Notes under the pieces: generated by a model | Database searches by the model: none | What the model saw: the letters and a program-made list of their open reading frames with translations, nothing else | What the model was told of the DNA's origin: nothing | Made by a program: the position numbers and the translations under genes | Shown: in pieces, positions 18,982-27,319 of the stretch | Numbering within the stretch: the first letter of the stretch is position 1 | How the letters are laid out: every line of letters starts with the position of its first letter | From: Blastocatellia bacterium | Lineage (GTDB): Bacteria; Acidobacteriota; Blastocatellia; UBA7656; JADIYM01 | Direction of reading: 5' to 3' | Assembly: GCA_016705245.1 (NCBI GenBank) | Contig: JADIYM010000022.1 | Location: 1-64,000 of the forward strand | Length of the DNA stretch: 64,000 nt

Positions 18982-20390
18982 CGACGAGCGCGACGACTCT
19001 CCATCTTGCCGGTGTCGAGCGCGATGCTGTGACGGTCGGCGGCGTCCGAACTGTTCCCCGACTTCCGAGCGGACTTGCGGCGCGAGCCGCAAGATCGGCT
19101 CACGAGTCCATCGCGCGCGTTGTGCCGGCAACGGCGCGCCCCGCGATTCTCCTCGACTGGGACTGCGGCTCGAGCCGACTCGAACCGGACTCGGTCGAGT
19201 GCGGCTCCGATCTTGCAGACGAACTCGGACGCGACATCGCCATCCACCGCGGCCGGGAGGGTGGCCGGCTCGTCGTGCAGGACGAAGGTCCGGCATGTCT
19301 GAACGGGTGGCCGCTCCAGCGTGATGTGCCGCACTTGCTGGGACACGGTGACGTCATTCGTCTCGGCGATCATCTGCTGGCGGTTCGCTGCGATCCCCCC
19401 ATTCGATCGCTCATCGAGGTGGGCTCGGCAACGGCGGCGGCTCCCCCGAGCGACGTCGCCACGGGATTTCGCCTTGCACTCGAGCCGGGCGGCGAACCCT
19501 TCGAGATGCGGTGCGATGCGTCGATCACGCGGGCGCTGCTTTCGCTGGTGCTCAGGCACGACGCGGATCGTCCGTTCGATCCGACGGTCCTCGGAGAGTT
19601 GGAACGGGCGACGCTCGACTGGCTCGTGCATCGGATCGCCGACCGCGTCTCGGCCGACGTATTCGGATCCCGCATCGCAATTCGTCCCGCCGCGCCGGGA
19701 TCAGTGCCCGACGTCTGGGCTTCGGCTGCCGTTCGCGTCGGAAGCATTCACGGGGCCGTCTGGCTGGGAACGAGTCGACGGGGACTCGAGGCCATCGCCC
19801 ACGCCCTCGACGCCGTTGCGCGACAGCAGCTCGCCTGGCATCCGGCGATCGACGGCATCCACGTCACGTTATCGGCGCGAGTCGATCTCGGCACAGTTCC
19901 CGGGTTGACGGTCGCGACACTGGCGGCCGGCGATGTGATCGCGGCACGCGAAATCGACTGGCTCGGCACAGGGGGCTGGGCGAGCCGGGGTCGGCTCGCG
20001 CTCTCCGGCGCTGAGACCACGGCGGCGGCGGCGCATTTCGAGATCGACGACAGCGGTCGGGTTCTCGCGACGATGACGACTCGCGACTACGAGAGTGGAG
20101 GTGACGAGATGAGGAGCACGGTCGCAGCGCAAGCTGCCGCAATCGACGAGGGTCCCTTTCGCGACGCCCTCGATGCCATCGGCGTCGTGGTCGCCGTCGA
20201 GATCGCCCGGAAGCGAATCCGACTCTCGGAGGCGCTCGCCATCTCGACGGGCGACGTCATGGATCTTGGCGCCCCGGTTTCCGCCGGCGTTTCACTGCTC
20301 ATCGACGGGGCGCCCATCGCTCGCGGCGAGCTCGTCGATGTCGACGGCACCCTCGGTGTACGAATCATCGCGACCGGTGGCCGCCGATGA
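18978..20390 (+). CDS. sctQ: T3SS C-ring protein SctQ with FHA-like N-terminal region
   Basis: 470 aa, cytosolic sorting-platform component. The C-terminal SpoA (FliM/FliN) domain covers about residues 390-470, ending DVMDLGAPVSAGVSLLIDG, then LVDVDGTLGVRIIATG. The N-terminal region contains a segment (ACLNGWPLQRDVPHLLGHGD and VIRLGDHLLAVRCD) that reads like the second half of an FHA domain (NG..L..GDVIRLG). That is not usual for SctQ. The middle part is weakly conserved. ATG at 18978 overlaps the sctP-like stop, and its TGA overlaps sctR. Confidence 0.85.
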   Translation: MTTSATTLHLAGVERDAVTVGGVRTVPRLPSGLAARAARSAHESIARVVPATARPAILLDWDCGSSRLEPDSVECGSDLADELGRDIAIHRGREGGRLVVQDEGPACLNGWPLQRDVPHLLGHGDVIRLGDHLLAVRCDPPIRSLIEVGSATAAAPPSDVATGFRLALEPGGEPFEMRCDASITRALLSLVLRHDADRPFDPTVLGELERATLDWLVHRIADRVSADVFGSRIAIRPAAPGSVPDVWASAAVRVGSIHGAVWLGTSRRGLEAIAHALDAVARQQLAWHPAIDGIHVTLSARVDLGTVPGLTVATLAAGDVIAAREIDWLGTGGWASRGRLALSGAETTAAAAHFEIDDSGRVLATMTTRDYESGGDEMRSTVAAQAAAIDEGPFRDALDAIGVVVAVEIARKRIRLSEALAISTGDVMDLGAPVSAGVSLLIDGAPIARGELVDVDGTLGVRIIATGGRR

Positions 20391-21622
20391 TCGCCCGCAT
20401 CGCATCGCCGGCCGTCGGCGTCGCGGCCGTCGCATTCGTGCTCGCACTCTCGCTCGCCACGAGTCCCGGACCGCTGACGGGCCTCGTGCTGCTTGCGCTG
20501 CTCGCCACGGCCGGCGTCGTCCTGGCGCGCGCGAGGGCTCGAGCGTCTGGACAGCCGCGAGCCGCCGTGGTCGAACGCGTCGGCGGATGCGGGCTCGGTC
20601 CGGGTGTCGCTGTGCACGCGGTGCGCGTCGGAGATCGCTTGCTCGTCGTCGGTGTCAGCGGCTCGTCGATCGCACTGCTCGACTCGACGCGTGTCGACGA
20701 GGCTCCGGGAGCCGAGCCGTGCGCCGAGAGCGACGCTGTCGGATCGGATACGCCGGTCGCATCGCTTCGCACGGCAGTTTGGCGAGGTGCCGGGATCGGC
20801 CTCGTGCTCGCGATCGGACTTTCGTTCGCCGCCGGCGCCGCGTCCGCCGCGCAGCTCGATTCATCGCAGCAGGCCGCCGACCTCTCGTCGGGGGACCGTC
20901 GCGCGCGCCCGTCGCGTCGCGGAGATCCCGAGCCGCAGGTCGCCGCCCCGCTCGAGCTGCCGCCCGCCGCTCCGGTCGAATTGCCGACGGTTGGAAACAC
21001 GCCGCTCGGGCCGATGCTGTGGCTCGCCGCGCTCGCGATGCTCCCGTTCGCGCTAATGGGGCTTACGTCGTTCGTGAAGATCTCGGTGGTTCTTTCGCTG
21101 CTCCGCAGCGCTCTCGGAACGCCGCAGGTACCGTCCGATCCACTGCTCGCCGGCATCGCCCTGTCGCTGACGGCTTTCGTCATGGCACCGGTGGCCAACG
21201 AAGTCTGGGCACGTATCGGCGCGACGAACGCCGACCTCGCGACGGCCGGCGGAGTCCTGACCGCGGCGACGGCAGCCGCGCCGCCATTGCGCGGCTTTCT
21301 CGAGCGCAACGCACGTCCCGACGAGGTCGCGCTCTTCGTCAGCCTCTCGGCTCGCGACGGCCGCGCGGCGGCCGATCCAGGATCATTCGGCGTCCTCATT
21401 CCGGCGTTCGTGACGAGCGAGCTGCGCGAGGCGTTCGTCGCGGGATTCTTCCTCTTCATCCCGTTCCTCGTGGTGGATCTCGTCGTGTCGAACATCCTCA
21501 TGTCGATGGGCATGGTCATGGTGTCGCCGACGACCGTGTCGCTGCCGTTCAAGATCCTGCTCTTCGTGCTCGTGGACGGATGGCCTTTGCTCGCGAAGGC
21601 ACTGGCGCTCAGCTATCACTGA
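20387..21622 (+). CDS. sctR: FliO-like domain fused to SctR (FliP family) export-gate protein
   Basis: 411 aa, long for SctR (about 215-220 aa). Residues about 1-110 form a FliO-like unit: a membrane helix (LTGLVLLALLATAGVVLA) followed by CGLGPGVAVHAVRVGDRLLV and VGVSGSSIALL. A second hydrophobic segment (GIGLVLAIGLSFAAGAASA) looks like the FliP/SctR signal peptide. The SctR core follows: SFVKISVVLSLLRSALGTPQ, PDEVALFVSLSARDG, GVLIPAFVTSELREAF and SMGMVMVSPTTVSLPFKI. FliO is normally flagellum-specific. ATG at 20387 overlaps the sctQ stop. Confidence 0.88.
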   Translation: MIARIASPAVGVAAVAFVLALSLATSPGPLTGLVLLALLATAGVVLARARARASGQPRAAVVERVGGCGLGPGVAVHAVRVGDRLLVVGVSGSSIALLDSTRVDEAPGAEPCAESDAVGSDTPVASLRTAVWRGAGIGLVLAIGLSFAAGAASAAQLDSSQQAADLSSGDRRARPSRRGDPEPQVAAPLELPPAAPVELPTVGNTPLGPMLWLAALAMLPFALMGLTSFVKISVVLSLLRSALGTPQVPSDPLLAGIALSLTAFVMAPVANEVWARIGATNADLATAGGVLTAATAAAPPLRGFLERNARPDEVALFVSLSARDGRAAADPGSFGVLIPAFVTSELREAFVAGFFLFIPFLVVDLVVSNILMSMGMVMVSPTTVSLPFKILLFVLVDGWPLLAKALALSYH

Positions 21623-21634
21623 AGGAGGCCCTCG

Positions 21635-21898
21635 ATGGACGCCGTCGTCGTTCATGCGTGTCAACAGGCGTTGCTCGCCGTACTCATCCTCTCGGCGCCC
21701 GTCGCGCTGACTGCCGTCGCAGTCGGACTCGTCGTGAGCATCGTTCAGACTGCCACCCAGGTGCAGGAACAGACTCTTTCGTACGTTCCGAAGCTCGTAG
21801 CCGTCAGCGCGGTGCTCGCGGTAGCTGGACCGTGGATGCTCTCAGAGCTCGTCCGTCTGGCGACCGCGATGTTCGAACAGGTCGCGGTGGCGTGGTGA
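21635..21898 (+). CDS. sctS: T3SS export-gate protein SctS
   Basis: FliQ/SctS family, 87 aa, two membrane helices (LAVLILSAPVALTAVAVGLV and LVAVSAVLAVAGPWMLSELV) around the conserved IVQTATQVQEQTLSYVPKL. AAGGAGG lies ideally before ATG 21635. It forms the export gate with SctR and SctT on either side. The stop overlaps sctT. Confidence 0.95.
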   Translation: MDAVVVHACQQALLAVLILSAPVALTAVAVGLVVSIVQTATQVQEQTLSYVPKLVAVSAVLAVAGPWMLSELVRLATAMFEQVAVAW

Positions 21899-22650
21899 CC
21901 GGCGCCGTCGACCAATGGCTCGGGATTTTTGCGCGCGTCGCGCCCGTCGTCGCGCTTCACCCGATCTTCGGAGGCCGCGGAGTGCCGGGAATGGTCAAGG
22001 CATCCGTCGCGGTGGTGCTCGCGACGGCGCTCTGGACCAATGGCTCCGCGAGAATCCCGACGGGCGGGAGAATGGCGCTCGTCGTCTCAGAAGCGGTCAT
22101 CGGCCTTTCCGTCGCCGCAATTGGTGTCGCCGTCTTCGGCGCGATCGAATCGGCCGGGCGATTCGTCGACGATGCACGCGGAGCCAACTCGGCGAAACTG
22201 TTCGCGCCTCACGTCGAATCCTCGACCAGTCCGCTCGGCGCTCTCGACGCCACTGCGTCGCTCGCGCTCTTCTGGGCCGTCGGGCATCACGCCGTGCTTC
22301 TCTCGGCGCTTTCGGCGAGTTTCGATTCCGTGCCGCTTGGCGAGTGGCCGTCTGGACCTGTCTCAGATCGGACGGCGTGGCTGACGCTCGTGGTCGAGGC
22401 TGTCGGCTCACTTGCCCGGGCGGGCCTGTCGATGGCGGGGCCGGCGGCCGCGGCCACCGTAACAGTCGACGCCATCCTCGGCCTCGTCGGACGCACGAGT
22501 CCGCAGGCGAACGTGTTCACCCTCAGCCTTCCGGCAAAACTCGTCGCGGCACTTGCAGTCACGGCGCTCGCGATGCCAGGGCGCGTCGCACACTGGGGCG
22601 AGGTTCTGATCCAGCACGACGCGTGGATTCGCGTGCTTCTCGGAGGATGA
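21895..22650 (+). CDS. sctT: T3SS export-gate protein SctT
   Basis: FliR/SctT family, 251 aa, six or more membrane segments. It carries the typical opening ARVAPVVALHPIFGGRGVPG (FliR: R..P....P.FG...VP), the mid motif SAGRFVDDARGANSAKLFAP and a C-terminal LPAKLVAALAVTALAMPG. GTG at 21895 overlaps the sctS stop. Confidence 0.93.
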   Translation: MTGAVDQWLGIFARVAPVVALHPIFGGRGVPGMVKASVAVVLATALWTNGSARIPTGGRMALVVSEAVIGLSVAAIGVAVFGAIESAGRFVDDARGANSAKLFAPHVESSTSPLGALDATASLALFWAVGHHAVLLSALSASFDSVPLGEWPSGPVSDRTAWLTLVVEAVGSLARAGLSMAGPAAAATVTVDAILGLVGRTSPQANVFTLSLPAKLVAALAVTALAMPGRVAHWGEVLIQHDAWIRVLLGG

Positions 22651-22651
22651 A

Positions 22652-23380
22652 GTGCTCTACGTGATTGCGGTCAACGCCCGCGGCGCCTCGAAGGTGTCCA
22701 TGATCTGGCGCGACGATAGCGATGGGTCGCTCGTGCGAATCGGCGAACACCCAACCTGCGACCTGAGATTGTCCGGCGCCGGAATTGCGACGTGCGATCT
22801 CTGGTGTGAAGCCGACGGGTGGCGTGCGCGCCGTCCCGACGCTTCGGTGGCGAAACCATCGGATGGCGAATCGTTTCTCGTCGGTCCGTGGACCGTCGTG
22901 CTGCTTCTCGGCAGCGGAGAAGAGGCGCCCGCAATGGGCGAAGTGGGACGCTCGACGTGGGCGTCGCCGGTGCAGGATCCAAACGGTGGGTGCGGCGGTC
23001 CCGGGTTCGAGATCGACGGTCGGCGGCTCGCCGACGCTGGCCACGGACTGCCCGTACTACTCGGAGGTGGCGAAGGGTGCGCCGTTCGCATTCCGTGGAC
23101 ACGCGAAGCGTTTGCCGCGATCGTCCGCCGCCGCCGTGGCGAGACTCGCTGCTATCCGCTCGCCGGCACGTCGCTGACTCGCAACGGCCGGTCAATCGAT
23201 TGTCCCGAAACGCTGGCAGACGGCGATTTCCTGTCCCTTGCTGACGCGCCGGCCATTCGCTTCGTGGATCCGGACGAAGAGATCGATCGTCTGCTCGGAA
23301 TTCTCCGGGGAGAGTCGGCGAGTCGCCCGTCGAACGAGGCTTCGAGGCCCGGACGTCGTCGCGAGCCCCCGCGGCTGTGA
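22652..23380 (+). CDS. Tandem FHA-like protein ending the T3SS operon
   Basis: 242 aa, no membrane segment or signal. Two FHA-like halves are visible: VRIGEHPTCDLRLSGAGIAT, and later VLLGGGEGCAVRI with NGRSIDCPETLADGDFLSLA. Phosphothreonine-binding residues (Arg, Ser, His pattern) are incomplete. The cytosolic FHA domain of SctD is the closest functional analogue, but SctD needs a membrane helix and periplasmic part that are absent here. GTG start at 22652 follows the GGAGGATGA end of sctT. It may link the secretion apparatus to the kinases encoded nearby (inference). Confidence 0.6.
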   Translation: MLYVIAVNARGASKVSMIWRDDSDGSLVRIGEHPTCDLRLSGAGIATCDLWCEADGWRARRPDASVAKPSDGESFLVGPWTVVLLLGSGEEAPAMGEVGRSTWASPVQDPNGGCGGPGFEIDGRRLADAGHGLPVLLGGGEGCAVRIPWTREAFAAIVRRRRGETRCYPLAGTSLTRNGRSIDCPETLADGDFLSLADAPAIRFVDPDEEIDRLLGILRGESASRPSNEASRPGRRREPPRL

Positions 23381-23526
23381 TCGGCGGCGGGCGAGATGCC
23401 GTGTTCTCGATCTGGGAGGTGTTGCTCGCCGGGGCGCCGTCGCCGCCGTCCTCGCGCAGAGTGCGATCACGATCGCGAGGTGGTAGGTGCCGCTGTCTCA
23501 GGTACCGCGGATGCTCCCCGTTTTTC

Positions 23527-23651
23527 GAGCCGCGAGCGGTAGCGAGTGTCCCACGGACGGTCGATCGGTTCCGATCACTTCCGTCCTTCCGCAACGACGA
23601 GTCCGCGGTTTCAGGCACCGTCCGCGGGACGCTCGCTACCGCTCGCGGCTC
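23527..23651 (-). mobile_element. MITE-like 125-bp element, copy 2
   Basis: Same length and arms as the element at 4517-4641, inverted. Arms are 23527-23558 and 23620-23651, with two differences between them. The inner sequence (GTGCCTGAAACCGC, GGAAGTGATCGGAACC on the minus strand) is largely shared with copy 1. The gap 23381-23718 contains this element and I see no gene in it. Confidence 0.75.
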
Positions 23652-23718
23652 GAGGAACGGGAACGGGGACCGGGCGGAGCGTCCTGCGGACGGTCTTGCT
23701 CGTAACAGTCGCCAACCG

Positions 23719-24288
23719 CTAGCGGACGCGTTTGACGAACTCTCCGGTGGTCGTATCCACCAGAATCCGCTCGCCCGAATCGAGGTAGAGCGGCACGCGT
23801 ACCGTCGCGCCCGTCGCGACTTTCGCTTCCTTCATGACCTTGCCCGCGGCGGTGTCTCCGCGTGCGGCGCTCTCGACCTCTACGACGTCGACCTCGACGA
23901 ACTGAGGCAACTCAACGCTGACGACTTCCCCGTTGTAGATCGTCGACTTGACGATCGTGTTTTCGGCAAGGAATCCGACGGCATCGCCGAGCGCCTCCGC
24001 CGGCAGGGCGAACTGTTCGAAAGACACCTGGTCGAGGAAGTTGTAATCACCTCCGCCCTCGTACAGGTACTGCGCTTCCCGTTGCTCCACGTCTGGCTCG
24101 TCGAACTTGTCGCCCGACTTGAACACCTTTTCGAGGACCTGTGAAGTGAGGATGTGACGGATCTTCGTCCGGTAGAGCGTCGCCGCGCCTCGGGCGGACG
24201 GCGACTGAACCGAGTAGTCGAGGACCGTGTACGGCTGCCCGTCAACGAGGATCTGGGCGCCCTTCTTGAAGTCGGATGTGCTGATCAT
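23719..24288 (-). CDS. efp: Elongation factor P, Arg-type loop
   Basis: It relieves ribosome stalling at polyproline stretches. 189 aa, normal length, three beta-barrel domains: KN-like opening (DFKKGAQILVDGQPYTVLDY), oligonucleotide-binding middle (YNFLDQVSFEQFALPAEALG) and C-terminus ATVRVPLYLDSGERILVDTT. The loop tip that carries a modified lysine in E. coli reads SPSARGAATLYRTK. Arg33 therefore occupies the modified position, as in EarP-rhamnosylated EF-P. No earP lies in the window. Confidence 0.95.
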   Translation of the reverse strand: MISTSDFKKGAQILVDGQPYTVLDYSVQSPSARGAATLYRTKIRHILTSQVLEKVFKSGDKFDEPDVEQREAQYLYEGGGDYNFLDQVSFEQFALPAEALGDAVGFLAENTIVKSTIYNGEVVSVELPQFVEVDVVEVESAARGDTAAGKVMKEAKVATGATVRVPLYLDSGERILVDTTTGEFVKRVR

Positions 24289-24333
24289 GGGTACGAGATG
24301 GGTCGCGGCGGTCCCGCCGCAACGTCAGTCCTT

Positions 24334-24675
24334 TCAGTAGCGCGGCACGCCCGGGTCGACTTCCGTCGACCATGCGTCGATGCCGCCAGAGAGATTGGTC
24401 ACGTCTGCGAAGCCTTCGCGCACGAGCCACGAACACGCCGATGCGCTTCGGATGCCGTGATGACAGACCACAACGACCGGTTCGTCACGACGAAGCTCTT
24501 CAACGCGAGCCGGAAGAGTTCGGAGTGGCACGAGAACCGCGAACGGAAGCGACGCGATCTCGTGCTCGAGCGGCTCGCGAACGTCGATCACCGTCAGGCG
24601 ATCTCCGCTGGCAATCCGCTCGGCGAGCTCCGCAGGCTTCATCGAGGCATACGAGCGAGTTGGATCGGCCGTCAC
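24334..24675 (-). CDS. Rhodanese-domain protein
   Basis: Single rhodanese domain, 113 aa. It has the entry motif LTVIDVREPLEHEIASLP, the active-site cysteine in VVVVCHHGIRSASACSWL and the C-terminal GGIDAWSTEVDP. The six-residue active loop CHHGIRS is typical of single-domain sulfurtransferases. GTG at 24675 overlaps the stop of the upstream TPR gene (GTGA). A role in sulfur delivery is possible, but the substrate is not known. Confidence 0.9.
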   Translation of the reverse strand: MTADPTRSYASMKPAELAERIASGDRLTVIDVREPLEHEIASLPFAVLVPLRTLPARVEELRRDEPVVVVCHHGIRSASACSWLVREGFADVTNLSGGIDAWSTEVDPGVPRY

Positions 24676-25700
24676 TTTCCGCCCTTCGCGGCCTTCACGG
24701 CGTCGGCGAGACCGTCGAGCTTGCCGCCGTGGCGACCCTTCCACATGTCCTCGAGCATCCCGTTCGCCTGCGCATACACGCCCGCGTACTCCTGCTTGCC
24801 CTCGCTGAGCGCGACGGACTTCAGAAGGACTGCGATGACTTGATCCTGAGCCGCATTTGCGACCTCGAGCTTCTTCTTCGCGTCGTCGGTGGTCTTGTCG
24901 ATCTTGTCGTTGAAAGCCTTCGCGGCGACCTCGTAGTCCGAGTAGCGGATGTTGGCCAACAGGAAGAAGTTGAACGGATCGGTCGGAGCTACCTCGGATG
25001 CCTTCGTGATGTAAGAGGAGGCGCCAGGCGCATCCCCGGTCACGAGCGCTATGAGTCCGTACGACTGATAGGCAAGCGCCAGGTTCTCGGCCTTGAACGC
25101 CGTCCACTCGGCGTCGGTCACGAAGTCAGCCGTGCGCGTCGGCGACTCGAGCAGGGCGATCGCCTTGGCCCCGTGCTCCTTCCCGGACGGCAGGTGTGAA
25201 CTGTCGTTCTTCTTGAGCGCGTCGACCGAAACGCGAAGCATCAGGTAGTGCGTTCGCGTGTCGTCAGGGTGTTTTGCCAGGTAGGCGTCGCACACTTTCA
25301 TCAAGGACGCGAGGTCGCCCTTGTCGAGGTAGTAGTCTGCCATGCGCCGGTCGAGCTCGAGCCCGAGTTCGTGGCCGGGAAAGGTCTGCTTGAAGCGCTC
25401 GTTGATCGCGAGGCGCGCCTCGTCCTTAGGCGTCTTTTCGATGGCGGCCGCCAGGTCATAGGGAATCTGCGCCACGGCAGCGCTCTTCGGATATTTCGCC
25501 GTGAAGGCCGCGGCCGCCTTGAAGGTCTCGTCGACGGTCTTTGCGGCCTTGATGGGGCCGTAGGCCTTGAGCTCCTCGGGCGGAACGTTGATCGTTCCCT
25601 GCGTCGCGGGATCCTGCGCAATTCCAGCCAGAACGATTGGAGCGGCACCAGCCCCAAGGGCGAATGCCATGAGGGCAGCTGCGATGAATATTCGGTTCAC
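24672..25700 (-). CDS. Secreted TPR-like protein
   Basis: 342 aa with a signal peptide (MNRIFIAAALMAFALGAGAA). The rest is alpha-helical with TPR-like periodicity (YYLDKGDLASLMKVCDAYLA, LALAYQSYGLIALVTGDAPG, SEVAPTDPFNFFLLANIRYS). It is probably a periplasmic scaffold of the kind common in Acidobacteriota. No catalytic motif is visible. It is translationally coupled to the rhodanese gene. Confidence 0.75.
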   Translation of the reverse strand: MNRIFIAAALMAFALGAGAAPIVLAGIAQDPATQGTINVPPEELKAYGPIKAAKTVDETFKAAAAFTAKYPKSAAVAQIPYDLAAAIEKTPKDEARLAINERFKQTFPGHELGLELDRRMADYYLDKGDLASLMKVCDAYLAKHPDDTRTHYLMLRVSVDALKKNDSSHLPSGKEHGAKAIALLESPTRTADFVTDAEWTAFKAENLALAYQSYGLIALVTGDAPGASSYITKASEVAPTDPFNFFLLANIRYSDYEVAAKAFNDKIDKTTDDAKKKLEVANAAQDQVIAVLLKSVALSEGKQEYAGVYAQANGMLEDMWKGRHGGKLDGLADAVKAAKGGK

Positions 25701-25730
25701 AATGCGTCTCCTTGCAGTGACCGTCGATGG

Positions 25731-26069
25731 TCAGGGATTCGGGCTGGACGAATCACTGGCGTCGCCGCCTTCGTCTTCGCTCTGTTCGCGCCTTCGCGCT
25801 TCTCGCGCGTTTTCAAGTTCAATGGCTGCAGTCGCCGCGTCGGCGAATTGGTGCATGTCCTCGTGGACACGCTCGAGCTTCCGCTTCGCCTCGAGGTAGG
25901 CAAGCCACGCCGGGTCCTGCTGGAGCGGGCGCGCGGCGTCTTCGCCGAGCATCTGCGCCATCCGGGCGATGAGATCGCTGGACGCCGTCAACGTCTCGAC
26001 GAGAGTCGTGATGATCCGGTACGCCGTCTTGAGATCGACTCGAGATGGAGTCGGCAGTTCATTGCTCAT
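25731..26069 (-). CDS. Hypothetical helical protein
   Basis: 112 aa, no signal. The central part is amphipathic helix (AYRIITTLVETLTASSDLIA, LAYLEAKRKLERVHEDMHQF) and the tail is acidic and disordered (EDEGGDASDSSS). ATG at 26069 overlaps the ygfZ stop (ATGA), so it is co-expressed with it. No family recognised. Confidence 0.6.
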   Translation of the reverse strand: MSNELPTPSRVDLKTAYRIITTLVETLTASSDLIARMAQMLGEDAARPLQQDPAWLAYLEAKRKLERVHEDMHQFADAATAAIELENAREARRREQSEDEGGDASDSSSPNP

Positions 26070-27154
26070 TGGGATTCCTCGGTCGGGACGGTCGGACGGC
26101 GCAGGGCGACAACGGCGTCGATTAGCGACTCGCCGTGGCGGATCCGAACGGACGTTCCTGGCTCGTAGAACCGCCGTTTTATGAGTGCGAAAACGGTCGG
26201 AGCGTCGACTGTGGCGCCGCTCACGCTTGTGACGCGACCCGCGGATTTCGCCGGGTCGTCGGTCGACACCACGTCGTCGCCGGGTTCGGGAAGTGTTCCG
26301 TTCGCCACTTCGAGCCGGCGCAGGAGCTTGCTCGGCTGGCCCTGGAAATGGAGCCTCGCGACGATCTCCTGGCCTAGGTAGCAACCCTTCTGAAAGCTGA
26401 CGATCTCGGGACTGTCGACCTCCTGCAAAACCACGTCGCTGTCAAAGTCCTTGCCGAACAGAGCAATGCCCGCCTCGAGCCGGACGATCTCGAGGGCTTC
26501 GCTTCCGACGGGAATGGCGCCCGCAGCGACGAGCGACCTCCACAGCTCCGCTATTTCTCCGGGTGTTCCGAGGACGTCGACAGAATCGCTCGCGGCGCGA
26601 CGGACGCCGAGCATGGAGAGCGTGACGTCGTCGGTCGTCGATTCGACACACTGGAGATGCCCGGGAACCGCCGTGCCTAGCAGGTCTGCCAGGCATTGGC
26701 GCGCCTGTGGACCGATGACCGAAATCATGGCGTGGGTCGGATCGAGTCTCTCCAGGTCGAAACCTCCGGCCATCCGGAATCTCCCGAGGTTCTTCTCGAC
26801 CCACTCCGCTGCCCCGGGAGGTGTATGAAGGACGAGTCCGCTGTCGAATCGAAACACGTGGACGTCCGCCTCGATGCGGCCGTGAACGTTCAGGAATGCG
26901 GCGTAACAGCCTTCGCCGGAGGCTAGCGCGGCAATGTCGTTCGTCACGAGTCCCTGCAGGAACTTGACTGCGTTGGCGCCAGAGACGCGGAACGTCCCCC
27001 AATCCGAGACGCCCGCGACGGCGATCGACGTTCGGCAGGCGGATGCTTCGCGACCCGGATCGCCAAAAGACGTCGCGACGACCCACCCGTCCGTCCCGTC
27101 AGACAGGGAGGCGGTTGGGTGTGTGGTCGCGGCGATGCGTGACGTTGAAGACAT
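26066..27154 (-). CDS. ygfZ: Folate-binding protein YgfZ/GcvT-like
   Basis: Tetrahydrofolate-dependent protein of the GcvT superfamily that supports repair or maturation of certain Fe-S enzymes. 362 aa. The signature KGCYLGQEIVARLHFQGQ includes the conserved Cys. The N-terminal folate barrel reads WGTFRVSGANAVKFLQGLVT. It is not catalytic as an aminomethyltransferase. It relates functionally to the Fe-S island near 51 kb but is not physically close. Confidence 0.92.
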   Translation of the reverse strand: MSSTSRIAATTHPTASLSDGTDGWVVATSFGDPGREASACRTSIAVAGVSDWGTFRVSGANAVKFLQGLVTNDIAALASGEGCYAAFLNVHGRIEADVHVFRFDSGLVLHTPPGAAEWVEKNLGRFRMAGGFDLERLDPTHAMISVIGPQARQCLADLLGTAVPGHLQCVESTTDDVTLSMLGVRRAASDSVDVLGTPGEIAELWRSLVAAGAIPVGSEALEIVRLEAGIALFGKDFDSDVVLQEVDSPEIVSFQKGCYLGQEIVARLHFQGQPSKLLRRLEVANGTLPEPGDDVVSTDDPAKSAGRVTSVSGATVDAPTVFALIKRRFYEPGTSVRIRHGESLIDAVVALRRPTVPTEESQ

Positions 27155-27319
27155 CGGATCGGATCAGCCTCGGTATCGAAGTCGAGGATGATACCGCAGG
27201 GCGCTTGCACCACTCAATCACGCGTGAGCGCAAGGCTGCACAACTCCATGGGCAGCGGCTCACAAAGCCCGCGCCAACACGGTTCGTGGAAGTAGTGAAG
27301 GTGACGGGGGCCGTCGAAC

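Noticed and set aside
20365..21552. Minus-strand frame of 395 codons, rich in Ser/Thr/Ala
   Set aside because: Mirror of sctR codons; no start signal or recognisable domain.
13577..23380. Interpretation as a flagellar operon
   Set aside because: SctJ is a 249-aa lipoprotein, not a 550-aa FliF. No hook, rod or flagellin genes are seen. FliA and the FliO-like domain are noted as flagellar-type traits instead.
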